Shown here: positions 38,152 through 46,748 of the stretch, piece after piece
Position numbering within the stretch: position 1 is the first letter of the stretch
Layout of the letters: each line of letters opens with the position of its first letter
Assembly (NCBI RefSeq): GCF_009711345.1
Contig: NZ_SMMA01000064.1
Span: 297,555 to 361,554 of the forward strand
Length of the DNA: 64,000 bases
Origin: Pseudovibrio flavus
GTDB lineage: Bacteria; Pseudomonadota; Alphaproteobacteria; Rhizobiales; Stappiaceae
Direction of reading: 5' to 3'
The notes under the pieces: model-generated
Seen by the model: only the letters and a program-made list of their open reading frames with translations
What the model was told of the DNA's origin: nothing
The model's database searches: none
Program-made: the position numbers and the translations under genes

Positions 38152-39320
38152 CATCCCGCTTCCCTCTTGCAACTTCCTCATGGGATCAAAAAGAACTCGA
38201 CGCATTGCAGCGAGTTATTGCTTCTGACCAGTATTCCATGGGAAATGAGGTAGCTGAATTTGAACGCAAATTTGCTGCTTTTTTTGGATCTAGCTATGCG
38301 GTAATGGTAAACTCTGGCTCTTCAGCCAATTTGCTAATGACCGCAGCCTTGGCTTTTACGCAGAATTCTGACCTCAGACTCTCGCGTGGGGACGAGATCA
38401 TCGTACCAGCCGTGAGCTGGTCAACGACATACTTCCCCCTTAGTCAATATGGTCTGCACCTAAAGTTTGTTGATGTCGACCTGGCAACGCTGAATTATGA
38501 TCTGGCCGCTCTTGCAGACGCTGTCAGCGAAAATACACGCGCGATTATGGCCGTAAATTTGCTCGGAAACCCAAATGATTTCACAGCTATTAAAGGTATT
38601 ATTGGTGATCGCAATATAATACTTCTTGAGGACAATTGTGAATCGATGGGAGCCACGTTTGAAGGAAAACAGGCCGGGACCCTTGGGGTTATGGGGTCTT
38701 ATTCATGCTTCTTTTCACACCATATCTCGACGATGGAAGGTGGTGTCGTAGTTACCGATGACGAGGAGCTTTACCATGTAATGTTAGCGCTTCGAGCCCA
38801 TGGGTGGACACGCAATCTGCCTAAGTTTAATAAAGTAACAGGTGAAAAATCTGACGATCCTTTCGAGGAGAGTTATCGTTTTGTGCTACCCGGTTACAAT
38901 CTACGCCCTCTCGAAATGTCAGGCGCTTTAGGCATAGAGCAACTAGAAAAACTTCCAAGTCTAATCGATGGCCGTCGTGCAAACGCAGCGCTAGTTCAAC
39001 AATTGCTTTCAGATCACCCAACCTTCCAAATCCAGAAGGAAATTGGCGCTTCAAGTTGGTTTGGCTTCTCACTTATCATTCGTCCCGAAGCAAATTTACC
39101 ACGAACCACAGTAGTCAAAGAGTTGAGTGCGGCTGGGTTTGAGTGTCGCCCAATTGTGGCCGGTAACTTTGCCAATAATGAAGTGATGAAATACCTTGAT
39201 TATTCAATCCATCAGAACCTGAAAAATGCTGACTATATCGACCAAAACGGTCTATTTATTGGCAATCATCATTATCCTATTCCGGAAGCAATCGATACTT
39301 TATCAACACTGTTTCGCTGA
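38148..39320 (+). CDS. ColD-type PLP-dependent GDP-4-keto-6-deoxymannose 3-dehydratase
   Basis: 390 residues of the DegT/DnrJ/EryC1 sugar-aminotransferase fold. At the place of the Schiff-base lysine the sequence is SCFFSHHISTMEGGVV: His191 replaces Lys. Replacement of this Lys by His is the hallmark of ColD and of the RfbH/E1 dehydratases, which deoxygenate C3 instead of transaminating. The rest is intact: NSGSSANLLM, VPAVSWSTTYFPL, LLEDNCESMGATFEGKQAG with the PLP Asp. With the GDP-4-keto-6-deoxymannose-producing Gmd upstream, ColD (GDP-colitose route) fits better than the CDP-linked RfbH. Translationally coupled to the preceding gene. Confidence 0.85.
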   Translation: MTSRFPLATSSWDQKELDALQRVIASDQYSMGNEVAEFERKFAAFFGSSYAVMVNSGSSANLLMTAALAFTQNSDLRLSRGDEIIVPAVSWSTTYFPLSQYGLHLKFVDVDLATLNYDLAALADAVSENTRAIMAVNLLGNPNDFTAIKGIIGDRNIILLEDNCESMGATFEGKQAGTLGVMGSYSCFFSHHISTMEGGVVVTDDEELYHVMLALRAHGWTRNLPKFNKVTGEKSDDPFEESYRFVLPGYNLRPLEMSGALGIEQLEKLPSLIDGRRANAALVQQLLSDHPTFQIQKEIGASSWFGFSLIIRPEANLPRTTVVKELSAAGFECRPIVAGNFANNEVMKYLDYSIHQNLKNADYIDQNGLFIGNHHYPIPEAIDTLSTLFR

Positions 39321-39462
39321 CGGCTGGTTAAATACGAATAATCCCGAGCCTTGTGGTAATCTCTAGCTACACTTTTCAGCCTATCCAAAAAACTATTACG
39401 CAAGTGGCAAGGCGGGAGGCGCAGTAATGTACTTATCGCTAATCAATAAAGAGTTATAATTT

Positions 39463-40494
39463 TTGACTGCGCCAATAATTCAGCTAACAAGCAATAACGA
39501 CATAGGTTGTTTCTTTCGCCAAATGCCAGACAGTTCCGGCTGTTGGGGAAAGTATCAATTCAAGCTCCATAATGGAAAGCAACAAGCAGATTGGCTTGTT
39601 GCTTATGACGAGCCCCACAAGAATTGTGAAACTGATCTCCCCATATCTCGCCGCATTCTATTCCGCACGGAACCTCAGAGCATAAAGGCCTATTCGGATG
39701 AATTTCTGAAACAATTCGGCACTGTTGTCGCTATCGATCCTGATCCCTCCTTCAGGGGGCAGACAATAATATCGCAAGTAGCTTTACCTTGGATGTACGG
39801 GATCGATTTTGAGAAACCTCAACAGGCACTTAAATGGGATGATCTTTTGCTCGGTCAATCCTCGGGTTACAAGGGGGAGCTCTCGGTTGTCTGCTCCAAC
39901 AAGAAGATTAATCTCAATCAAGAAAGGCGACTGAGATTTCTTGCGATGTTGAAAGAGGTTTTGGGCGACCGTTTAACCATCTACGGGCGAGGGTTCAAAC
40001 CGATTGGGGACAAGCGTGAGGCTATCGACGGTTATCGCTATCATCTGGTTCTGGAAAATAATCTCTTATCTCATGGTTGGACCGAAAAGTTGGCCGACCC
40101 GATTCTAGGAGGGGCCTACCCTATTAGTGCGGGGGCGGACAACCTTAGTCACTATTTCAACCCAAATGGGTTTGCCTGCATCAACATTACAGCGCCGCGG
40201 CAAGCCGTTGCTGACGTACTGAGCATCTTGGAGAGTGACCCTGCTCGGAGTGCTCGGAGTGCAATGGAGGAAAATAGGTTACGTCTCTTAACGGAGCACA
40301 ACTTCTTTCCTTTGTGCAGCAGCGTTATCGATACCATTCGGCAGAAGTCAGATATTGAAACGTTTGATCGCTTGAGCCGGAGTTTTTCATTCCGCCCGAA
40401 CAAAAGGCCTAAACTCGATAGGCTTATGAGCATTCCCAGACCTATAAGGTCCTCATCTCGAAGACTTTACCTGACGCTGTTTGAAAGGAAGTAG
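39463..40494 (+). CDS. Glycosyltransferase family 10 (alpha-1,3/4-fucosyltransferase-like)
   Basis: 343 residues from a TTG start at 39463 (MTAPIIQLTSNN). The donor-binding motif of GT10 is visible: YRYHLVLENNLLSHGWTEKL, then ADPILGGAYPISAGADNLSHYFNPNGFACIN, matching the pattern FxxxFENS..DYVTEKL..AL.AGxVPVxxG. The N-terminal half (YDEPHKNCETDLPISRRILFRTEPQSI) also resembles GT10 proteins. It should transfer fucose or a 3-deoxy relative from a GDP donor. A 142-bp gap separates it from the ColD gene. A basic C-terminal tail could associate with the membrane, as in H. pylori FucT. Confidence 0.8.
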   Translation: MTAPIIQLTSNNDIGCFFRQMPDSSGCWGKYQFKLHNGKQQADWLVAYDEPHKNCETDLPISRRILFRTEPQSIKAYSDEFLKQFGTVVAIDPDPSFRGQTIISQVALPWMYGIDFEKPQQALKWDDLLLGQSSGYKGELSVVCSNKKINLNQERRLRFLAMLKEVLGDRLTIYGRGFKPIGDKREAIDGYRYHLVLENNLLSHGWTEKLADPILGGAYPISAGADNLSHYFNPNGFACINITAPRQAVADVLSILESDPARSARSAMEENRLRLLTEHNFFPLCSSVIDTIRQKSDIETFDRLSRSFSFRPNKRPKLDRLMSIPRPIRSSSRRLYLTLFERK

Positions 40495-40498
40495 CTCC

Positions 40499-41398
40499 AT
40501 GCGAATAGCTCCACATCACCGGGAGTTCGGCAATATCATTGTAACAAAGCTTCAGGGTGGTCTTGGAAATATTTTATTTCAATATCTAGCAGGACTAGCT
40601 TTAGCAGAAAGGCATGGATGCCCACTTTACTGCGCGCAGGATGGTGGCGTTTTACATCATTCAGGGTTGGAGCTAGTTGGGGTCGAACCCCAATATATAG
40701 ACCTTCCATCGTCATTGATGCGGCGATCACGTCGAAAAAAGGATAAGCGTTTAACTGATCACGTTAATACAATGTTGGATTTGTGGCCGCTAAAGCCATG
40801 CACGGAGCCGCATTTTCACTATTGGCCTGAGTTTGAAAGCTTACCAACGGGCATACTTTTATCTGGCTATTGGCAAAGCCCGCGCTATTTTGCACGGCTA
40901 AAAGATCGACTCCTGGATATTGTCAAACTAGGTGCGATTTTGGATAGCTGCGATCAAGGTTTGGTTTCGCAACTCAGGCGTCAAGAAACGGTCAGTGTGC
41001 ATATACGCCGGGGAGATTTTCAGAATAATCCAGAGGCTAAGGCTATCCACGGCATCTTGGATAAAGACTACTATGACCGCGCGCGGTACCAACTAGAGCG
41101 AGGTCATACTTCCCATATCTATTGCGTTTTTTCAGATGCGCCTGAAGAGGCTAAAAACATGTTGTCTGATTGGGACAATACTCTCTTCATTTGTGGCAAC
41201 AGTCAGCAACAGGATCTGGCATTGATGAGTTGTTGTGATCACAACATTATTGCCAACAGTAGCTTCAGTTGGTGGGGCGCGATGCTGAACACAAATCCTG
41301 CAAAGCAAGTCATTACGCCTAAGCAGTGGTTCACCGTTCAGGCGCTGAAAAGCCGATCAGTAAAGGATCTTGTCCCCGACACATGGAGCCGCGTTTAG
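40499..41398 (+). CDS. Glycosyltransferase family 11 (alpha-1,2-fucosyltransferase-like)
   Basis: 299 residues from ATG 40499 with GGAAG upstream. GT11 signatures are IIVTKLQGGLGNILFQYLAGLALAERHG at the N-terminus, VSVHIRRGDF (the H-x-R-R-G-D donor-binding motif) near residue 170, DKDYYDRARYQLE, CVFSDAPEEAK, and NSSFSWWGAMLNTNPAKQVITPKQWF at the C-terminus. Family members put L-fucose, or colitose in some enteric O-antigens, on galactose in an alpha-1,2 linkage. It starts 5 bases after the GT10 gene. Confidence 0.9.
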   Translation: MRIAPHHREFGNIIVTKLQGGLGNILFQYLAGLALAERHGCPLYCAQDGGVLHHSGLELVGVEPQYIDLPSSLMRRSRRKKDKRLTDHVNTMLDLWPLKPCTEPHFHYWPEFESLPTGILLSGYWQSPRYFARLKDRLLDIVKLGAILDSCDQGLVSQLRRQETVSVHIRRGDFQNNPEAKAIHGILDKDYYDRARYQLERGHTSHIYCVFSDAPEEAKNMLSDWDNTLFICGNSQQQDLALMSCCDHNIIANSSFSWWGAMLNTNPAKQVITPKQWFTVQALKSRSVKDLVPDTWSRV

Positions 41399-41439
41399 CA
41401 AGGACGCACGATAAGCGGTATTCCGTTGAAAGAAGTTAC

Positions 41440-42480
41440 ATGAAAGTCCTGAATTACCTACCTCGGAATATGCATTTCGGTCCTCAGAAAGCGACATCCA
41501 TAGATTTGTGTGTATACCAACAGAGCCTCAAGAGTGAACATGAGGTACTGGTCGTTTGTGACGAAATAGAAGAGCCTTTTAAAGGTATCCCTGTTCGAAT
41601 GTTGAAAAAAGGTAGCCGAGGCGAAAGGTTGCGGCAGCTAGAAGAGATTGTCTCAAAATTTCAACCCGATCTTATCGTAGTTCAACAACATGGCCCCACT
41701 GCACACAAAGTGGCGGGCTTGTTCAACTATGTTCCAGTTTTGCTTCATCGCCATAACTTTGAGAATGATTATAAACTCTCTTGGTTCAAAACCTGGCGTC
41801 ATCGTAGGCGCTATCAGGGACTGCAAGGCCTCATTTTTGTTTCTGAAACCTGTAAGAATGCTTTCGAAGCGCTACACCCCAACCTCAATCTGCCTTTGTA
41901 TACTGTCTTTAATGGGATCGATAGCTCACTTTGGCAGCATGACAAAGAAAAGAAAAACAAAGTTATTTTTGTGGGTCGGATAGAGCCTCACAAAAATGCT
42001 TTGCCGGCAGCCCAAGCAATGGCTAAATTCCTTAGTCTCATGCCAGATTGGTCAGCCAGTTTGATCGGACCCTTCAGTGGCCCGGAAGACTATGTGAGTC
42101 GAGTAAAAGAGGTTGTAGATAGTTGCGATCGTCTTTTTCTTGAAAAAGAGCTGCCTCATGAGGAGATTAAGATGAGGCTAGAAGAGTCAAAGATCTCTCT
42201 CATCTGTTCTGAGAGTGAAAGCTTCTGTCTCGTAGCCATTGAGTCTTTTGCTGCTGGCTCAGCCGTCGTGTCCACCGCCAATGGAGCATTGCCAGAAACT
42301 ATAGGTAATGCGGGCATATTTCTCAGAAACCTAAATGTCGATGAGATTACAGCAAGTTTATTGGAGATGGTTGAAAACACCGCTTGCTATGCTGATCTTG
42401 GTCGACAAAAGGTGAGAAATTATGATCTCAAGACAACTGCCAAGAGGTTGGATGAAGTCTATCGGAAATCCAAGGCATAA
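41440..42480 (+). CDS. Glycosyltransferase family 4 (GT-B fold)
   Basis: 346 residues from ATG 41440. The N-terminal half is an acceptor domain (YLPRNMHFGPQKATSIDLCVYQQSL; VPVLLHRHNFENDYK). The donor half has FVGRIEPHKNALPAAQAMA and the E-x7-E motif ESESFCLVAIESFAAGSAVVSTANGALPE, with both glutamates present. It resembles WaaG/RfaG-like retaining transferases. The sugar is unknown. An alternative in-frame start 114 bases earlier would overlap the GT11 gene and has no family similarity. Confidence 0.85.
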   Translation: MKVLNYLPRNMHFGPQKATSIDLCVYQQSLKSEHEVLVVCDEIEEPFKGIPVRMLKKGSRGERLRQLEEIVSKFQPDLIVVQQHGPTAHKVAGLFNYVPVLLHRHNFENDYKLSWFKTWRHRRRYQGLQGLIFVSETCKNAFEALHPNLNLPLYTVFNGIDSSLWQHDKEKKNKVIFVGRIEPHKNALPAAQAMAKFLSLMPDWSASLIGPFSGPEDYVSRVKEVVDSCDRLFLEKELPHEEIKMRLEESKISLICSESESFCLVAIESFAAGSAVVSTANGALPETIGNAGIFLRNLNVDEITASLLEMVENTACYADLGRQKVRNYDLKTTAKRLDEVYRKSKA

Positions 42481-42505
42481 AGGCTAGAGTTGGACAAATT
42501 ATATA

Positions 42506-43579
42506 ATGCCAAAGAAACCATTAATTTCTGTCGTCCTGCCCGTTTTCAACGGCGAAAATTACATTGAAGCAGCACTGACTAGCATTATGAATCAGGATTT
42601 CAAGGATATTGAGATTCTGGTCATTAATGATGGTTCTGTCGATCAGACGGGAGCAATTCTGGAAAGGTTGGCAGGCCTAGATAAGCGCATTAGAGTGTTA
42701 ACTAAAGGCAATGGCGGTCTTGTTTCGGCGTTAAACTGGGGGTTGGCCGAGGCAAAAGCCGATGTTATTGCCCGCATGGACGCAGACGACATTTCTTATC
42801 CTAGCCGGCTCTCGAAGCAGTGGCAGGTTTTGAAGGAGCGCCCTGAAATCGGCCTCGTTTTTTCCCAAATGAACAAGATCGATACGCGAGGGAGATCCAT
42901 AGGTGAGATCACTAATACGAAGTTATCAGCTGAGGATGTAGCTGAAGCTCTGAGTAAAGGGGATTGCCTACCCCACCACCCAACCGTTATGGCCAGAAAA
43001 ATGGATATGCTGGATGTTGGTGGCTATAGAGAGGCCTTCAAGGGAGCTGAAGATCTCGATTTATGGTATCGAATGAGCAAGAGAACTAAGCTTATCGGCC
43101 TTTCGGAGATTTTGCTTGACTATCGTTTGCACGATGGTCAAGTCACGCAAGTCTCAGTGGTGCGGCAGCGCTTTTCGCGGGACTTGGTAGCTCTTATCGC
43201 AAAAGAGGTCGATGCCGGTCGCCGGGATCCCTCGGAAGGTTGGATAGATGCGCCTGATTATGCTTGGACCGTAGACACACCTCAATTATGCGACGCACCA
43301 GCCGATATGCTGATGCTTTTTAGTTTGTACAAGCTGATTGATCAAATCCTAACTGACAAAAATATCAGCGATCTTTCGACGGAGGATATAAGTTTCGTCC
43401 TGAAAGGTTTAAACGAAAAGCCGTTCTTCTGTAGTGCAAAGCTTCGGCAAGTTTTAGCGCATCATCTGGTGCAAGAAGCCAAGCAACGAGGTTTGCGAAT
43501 ATTGAGAATGAACGCGATGTTATTTGCGCTTAAGAATAACCCATCTCGTGCGTTACGCAAAAAATTCAAGCCATTCTAG
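42506..43579 (+). CDS. Glycosyltransferase family 2 (GT-A fold)
   Basis: 357 residues beginning PLISVVLPVFNGENYIEAALTSIMNQ, the GT2 nucleotide-binding start. ILVINDGSVDQTGAIL and the D-x-D motif VIARMDADDISYPSRL (near residue 90) are intact, as is the acceptor-side EDLDLWYRMSKR with the base Asp. DYRLHDGQVT is common in surface-glycan GT2 enzymes. Last gene of the glycan cluster. The cluster has no polymerase, flippase or transporter in this window, so export genes must lie elsewhere. Confidence 0.9.
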   Translation: MPKKPLISVVLPVFNGENYIEAALTSIMNQDFKDIEILVINDGSVDQTGAILERLAGLDKRIRVLTKGNGGLVSALNWGLAEAKADVIARMDADDISYPSRLSKQWQVLKERPEIGLVFSQMNKIDTRGRSIGEITNTKLSAEDVAEALSKGDCLPHHPTVMARKMDMLDVGGYREAFKGAEDLDLWYRMSKRTKLIGLSEILLDYRLHDGQVTQVSVVRQRFSRDLVALIAKEVDAGRRDPSEGWIDAPDYAWTVDTPQLCDAPADMLMLFSLYKLIDQILTDKNISDLSTEDISFVLKGLNEKPFFCSAKLRQVLAHHLVQEAKQRGLRILRMNAMLFALKNNPSRALRKKFKPF

Positions 43580-44013
43580 AGAGGATATGGCGCGAAGGCC
43601 ATATAGAATTAAACTTTATTGCGTGTATAGGTGTTAAAAGTTAAGGAATACTTTGGTCTATTTGAAGCTCGACGATTACGGCTGCTGCCTTGAGTGGAAC
43701 GTCGTTCGTTGAACGAGTGTCTTTTTCAAGGAGACGATGAAGCGATCCATAGGCACATTAACGAGGCTCTGACCATTGCTGCTCATGGATGTTTAATACC
43801 AGTCGACCGTAGCCGCTGGTGATAGCCCTTATAGTGTCTTTGTCGATGTGATGCATGGGGCCAGTCACAAATCTAAAGCTTGTCAGAGCGATATTTAAAG
43901 CATCACAGCACTAGCTTGCTGCCATTTGCAGTTCTCTTACTTGCTTGCCCAACAACACGTCCTTGTAAGCGTCAGGAGAATGAGAAACAACGCGATAAAT
44001 TGCAAAGCGGCAT
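43580..44013. other. Gene-free stretch between the GT2 gene and the relaxase remnant
   Basis: About 430 bases with frequent stops in all frames and only very short open stretches. It may include decayed C-terminal relaxase sequence or other element debris. No promoter, repeat or RNA gene was recognised. Confidence 0.4.
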
Positions 44014-44938
44014 TCAAGCACGCGTTCTCTCGGCTGTTCTCAGACCCTTCTCGGCTCCGGAGAGTTTTGACCTCGAAAATTCTATCTCAAGACGTCTTGA
44101 GTGTTCCCCATATCGCTCTCGAAGCTCTTGGAGACAGATGCCACCAAGTCGGCTTGTTGTTGCTGTGCTTCTTACATTTTGGCCCTGAAGCGCTTGCTGA
44201 GAGTAGCCTTGTCGGGTCCATCCTTCGTTGGGGATCTTTTTTTTTGACGCCAACGACTGTTAGTTTCTGGGTTGTTGATTGTGAGATATTCACTGCCAGT
44301 GCGAGGCGCTTCTAAGTCTGCTGTTTGAAAGGCCATGATTATTTCCGATCTGTCGTTGATGTGACCCGACAAGATTCGCTCTTCCAACAAAGATCAGATC
44401 GGATTGCATTTCGCCCGTGCGTTCTGGTGCTGGGCTCCATGTCAGGCTTGATGACTCTGGCAATAAATCGATTTTTGGGATCGGCCCAACTGTATTGTTC
44501 ATTCAGTAAGTCACGGAGCTAGTCGACGTGTTTGATATAATCTCGCAGGCGATGTTGAAGTTCTTGCCAGGGCCGAGTTCCAAGCTCTGCGTGCAGAAGT
44601 GCAGTTCAATGCGGTTCTCATGGGTGAGTCGTACCAAAAGAATGTTGGATTGGTCCTGCTCCAAGTCCACGAAAAGGAATTTCTCGGATGCGGCCGCTGC
44701 TTCCCGTTACTGCTGCTCAGAAGTGCTTCGTGCTGGTCAAAGCTGATAACATCCGCGCTGTAACTCCATTCCCCAATAACACCGCAGGCAAAGGAACTCA
44801 CTGCTTTAGAACAATTGTACCATGCTCGTCTTTGAACAGATTGCGGGTGTCGTCTTACGCAAGAACTTTCTCGGCAATCAGGTAGTCGACCGGATTTGCG
44901 CCGCCACCTTCACTACCTTTGAATCACTTAACCAGCAT
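44014..44938 (-). pseudogene. Decayed MobA-type plasmid relaxase
   Basis: Read on the minus strand, fragments in different frames follow the order of a MobA/MbeA-type relaxase. The start MLVK (ATG at 44938) is followed at once by a TGA, then FKGSEGGGANPVDYLI (the GGG-x-x-PVDYL motif) and an internal TAA. After frame changes come YSADVISFDQHE (about 44720-44760), LEQDQSNILLVRLTHENRIE with HFCTQSLELGPGKNF (about 44570-44665; relaxase LEPDQYxILWVEHxDKGRLELNF), and EYLTINNPETNSRWRQK (about 44240-44290). At least four disruptions make it non-functional. It lies outside the present element, left of its attachment copy, so it is probably a relic of an earlier integration. The identification rests on remembered family patterns. 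Confidence 0.7.
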
Positions 44939-45242
44939 TCGATGTCTCCGGTGCAGAGTGATTAGATGGGATGGCCACGCTCCTTTTGTGTGGCCGGCCA
45001 CGACTTGGTGGCGATTAGAGCACCAAGACATTTCTAGCTTTGGATCGCAGAGAAATTGCTGCAACCACTGCAATTTCACTTTACGGAAAGGACGGTGCTC
45101 AGACATAGGCACCCAAAAGTAACCATAGGGCGTTAAAGGTCACTTGCGGGTATTTCACTGTTTGCAGAGGGCTATTTTTGGGTTGCGTGCAGACAAGGCC
45201 TCAATTCAAGGCATGAATATTTTAGCTAAGTCATTGAAAAAT
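44939..45242. other. Spacer between relaxase remnant and left attachment copy
   Basis: About 300 bases with no supported gene. An open minus-strand stretch to 45112 leads in frame into the relaxase start, but its sequence (MPMSEHRPFRKVKLQW...) matches nothing I know; a relic of a mobC-like accessory gene is possible. Confidence 0.3.
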
Positions 45243-45289
45243 ATGGCGCACCCGACAGGATTCGAACCTGTGACCTCTGCCTTCGGAGG
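45243..45289 (-). repeat. Left attachment copy: 47-bp 3' fragment of tRNA-Arg
   Basis: Identical over 47 bases to 58748-58794, which covers the CCA end, T arm, variable region and part of the anticodon stem of the intact tRNA-Arg gene. Here the match stops just before the anticodon and the sequence diverges (ATTGG instead of GCAGC). This is the displaced 3' end left by site-specific integration. Confidence 0.95.
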
Positions 45290-45333
45290 ATTGGATCATT
45301 CTCTTACCCTTTGATTTTACAGCGTTTTCATTT

Positions 45334-45359
45334 TCAGGAGTTTCCCTATTTCTCCTGAA
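45334..45359. repeat. Inverted repeat between the attachment copy and the integrase gene
   Basis: TCAGGAG (45334-45340) and CTCCTGA (45353-45359) form a seven-base inverted repeat, with TTTCCC repeated within and just after it. It may be the integrase-gene terminator (minus strand) or integrase arm-type binding sites. Confidence 0.45.
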
Positions 45360-45379
45360 TTTCCCTTGTGTATCTTGTT

Positions 45380-46474
45380 CTAGTTCTTCTTATCGCGAAC
45401 TTTTCGCGAACGTCCCAGGCGGTTAGCCATTTCCCGGATATGGTCCTTGTTAAAATGAGCATAGACCTTCTCAAGCGTTTGAAAACTCATCGCCATGTAC
45501 TCTGAGACATCTGAGATTTTCTCGCCAGATTGAACTAGTAAGCTAACGCGAGTGTGCCTGAGTGTATGTGGTGTAACGCCTTTTAACCCAGCTCTCTTAG
45601 TAGCTTGTCTGAAACCTTTGTCGATACTTTTAACTCGTCTAGTAGGATCATGTTTTTGATGGAAAACGTATTGAGATTGAGAGCCATACATTTCAAAGCG
45701 CCGCTTTAAGTGTCTCATCAGTTCAGGCGGCACTGGGATGTGAGATCTAGGCTTTCCGCCTTCTGAATCGTCTTCATCGTCGAATTCATCGCCTTCTTTA
45801 TTGAAGTTCAACATCCCAGTTTGAAAGTCGATTTGAGGCCATTCAAGCTCCATAATCGCACTTTTTCTAGCTCCGGTGTAAAAGGCGATCATTAGAAATA
45901 GACGAAGCGTAAACTTACTTCGATAGTCCGCACCCGACGCCCAAAAGAGCTGAACGTACTCAGCCTGAGTTAGCCAGCGTTTCCTTGGTTTACTGTCTTT
46001 CGGAAGCTTCGGGAACTTAAAGTCAACTAGACGCTGCATTCGAATTGCATAATTGACTGCTGCCCTTAGATCGCTCAGTTCTCTCCGACATGTAGATCTC
46101 TTACGTGAACTATTCTTCCAATACCTCTCTACCATCATGTCATTGATTTGGTTGATGGTATTTTCTTGCCAATAAGAAAGTAAATTACAGATCGAGTAAC
46201 TAAGTCGTTCTGCCGTTTTTGCTCCCATCTTATACTCAGCATAATCATCGAGAGCTTGGGCAATGGTCATTTTGTGAGGCGCTATTGGTTGTCCTGTCCG
46301 GAGTGATCTCCTTTCTCTGAGAAAGTCTTCGAGCTTCCCCTCAGCTTCAACGCGGTCCGCAGTGCCTGTTGAGAGTTCACGCCTTTTTCCTGTTTCATAG
46401 CATCGGTACCTAATGAAGAAGAACGGACGGTTTTTTCGTTTGACGAGGTGAGGGGCTTTAGCAGGTCTTGGCAT
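45380..46474 (-). CDS. int: Tyrosine recombinase / integrase
   Basis: 364 residues. An N-terminal arm-binding-like domain (LVKRKNRPFFFIRYRCYETGKRR) is followed by a core-binding SAM-like domain (KMTIAQALDDYAEYKMGAKTAERLSYS). The catalytic domain has Arg I in YTGARKSAIMELEW, the H-x-x-R box in TPHTLRHTRVSLLVQSG, and the nucleophile Tyr in FQTLEKVYAHFNKDH. All catalytic residues are present. The gene ends 91 bases from the left attachment copy. GAGAGGAA precedes the start at about 13 bases. Its first 193 bases overlap the AlpA-like gene in another frame. Confidence 0.95.
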   Translation of the reverse strand: MPRPAKAPHLVKRKNRPFFFIRYRCYETGKRRELSTGTADRVEAEGKLEDFLRERRSLRTGQPIAPHKMTIAQALDDYAEYKMGAKTAERLSYSICNLLSYWQENTINQINDMMVERYWKNSSRKRSTCRRELSDLRAAVNYAIRMQRLVDFKFPKLPKDSKPRKRWLTQAEYVQLFWASGADYRSKFTLRLFLMIAFYTGARKSAIMELEWPQIDFQTGMLNFNKEGDEFDDEDDSEGGKPRSHIPVPPELMRHLKRRFEMYGSQSQYVFHQKHDPTRRVKSIDKGFRQATKRAGLKGVTPHTLRHTRVSLLVQSGEKISDVSEYMAMSFQTLEKVYAHFNKDHIREMANRLGRSRKVRDKKN

Positions 46475-46641
46475 GGTTCTACAGTATTCCTCTCAATTAG
46501 TTCATCGATTGCATCAGGTTTTAGATAGTAAGTGCCATCAAGTTTGACGTATTGGATTTGGCCCTTGCTAATCCACGAACGAATACGTTTTTCTGAGAAG
46601 ATGGTGCGCAAAGCAGCTTCTTTGAGGGTTTCCAGAGACAT
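46282..46641 (-). CDS. AlpA-like helix-turn-helix protein (putative excisionase)
   Basis: 119 residues. The first 52 form a MerR/HTH_17-like winged helix: ETLKEAALRTIFSEKRIRSWISKGQIQYVKLDGTYYLKPDAIDELI, the usual fold of AlpA/Xis excisionases that sit beside an integrase. The rest (from ERNTVEP on) is polar, low in recognisable motifs, and lies entirely over the integrase start region in another frame, so it may be only read-through. It is divergent from the XRE repressor across 107 bases. Confidence 0.75.
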   Translation of the reverse strand: MSLETLKEAALRTIFSEKRIRSWISKGQIQYVKLDGTYYLKPDAIDELIERNTVEPCQDLLKPLTSSNEKTVRSSSLGTDAMKQEKGVNSQQALRTALKLRGSSKTFSEKGDHSGQDNQ

Positions 46642-46748
46642 GGATTGTCTTCCTGTTGAATATTCAGCTAAATTGGGCGAAAATTTCCCCGAATTGGTTT
46701 TATGTGTCTAAAGTGGACGCATTTACGCCCATTATCAAGTGAGGGTAG
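46642..46748. promoter_or_regulatory. Divergent promoter/operator region of the element
   Basis: This 107-bp gap between the AlpA-like gene and the XRE regulator is AT-rich and contains an imperfect inverted pair around AATTGGG...CCCCGAATT (about 46671-46695). It is the expected place for the repressor operators, but no site is certain. Confidence 0.5.

Noticed and set aside
38148..39320. Perosamine synthase or other sugar aminotransferase
   Set aside because: The Schiff-base lysine needed for transamination is histidine here, so a dehydratase is the better call.
43880..44746. Several short plus-strand frames in the gap after the glycan cluster
   Set aside because: No motifs; the minus strand shows ordered relaxase fragments, so these are by-products of a decayed gene.
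43580..45242. Decayed insertion-sequence transposase
   Set aside because: First guess for the degenerate region; no DDE or HUH transposase motif or terminal inverted repeats were found, and the relaxase motif order fits better.
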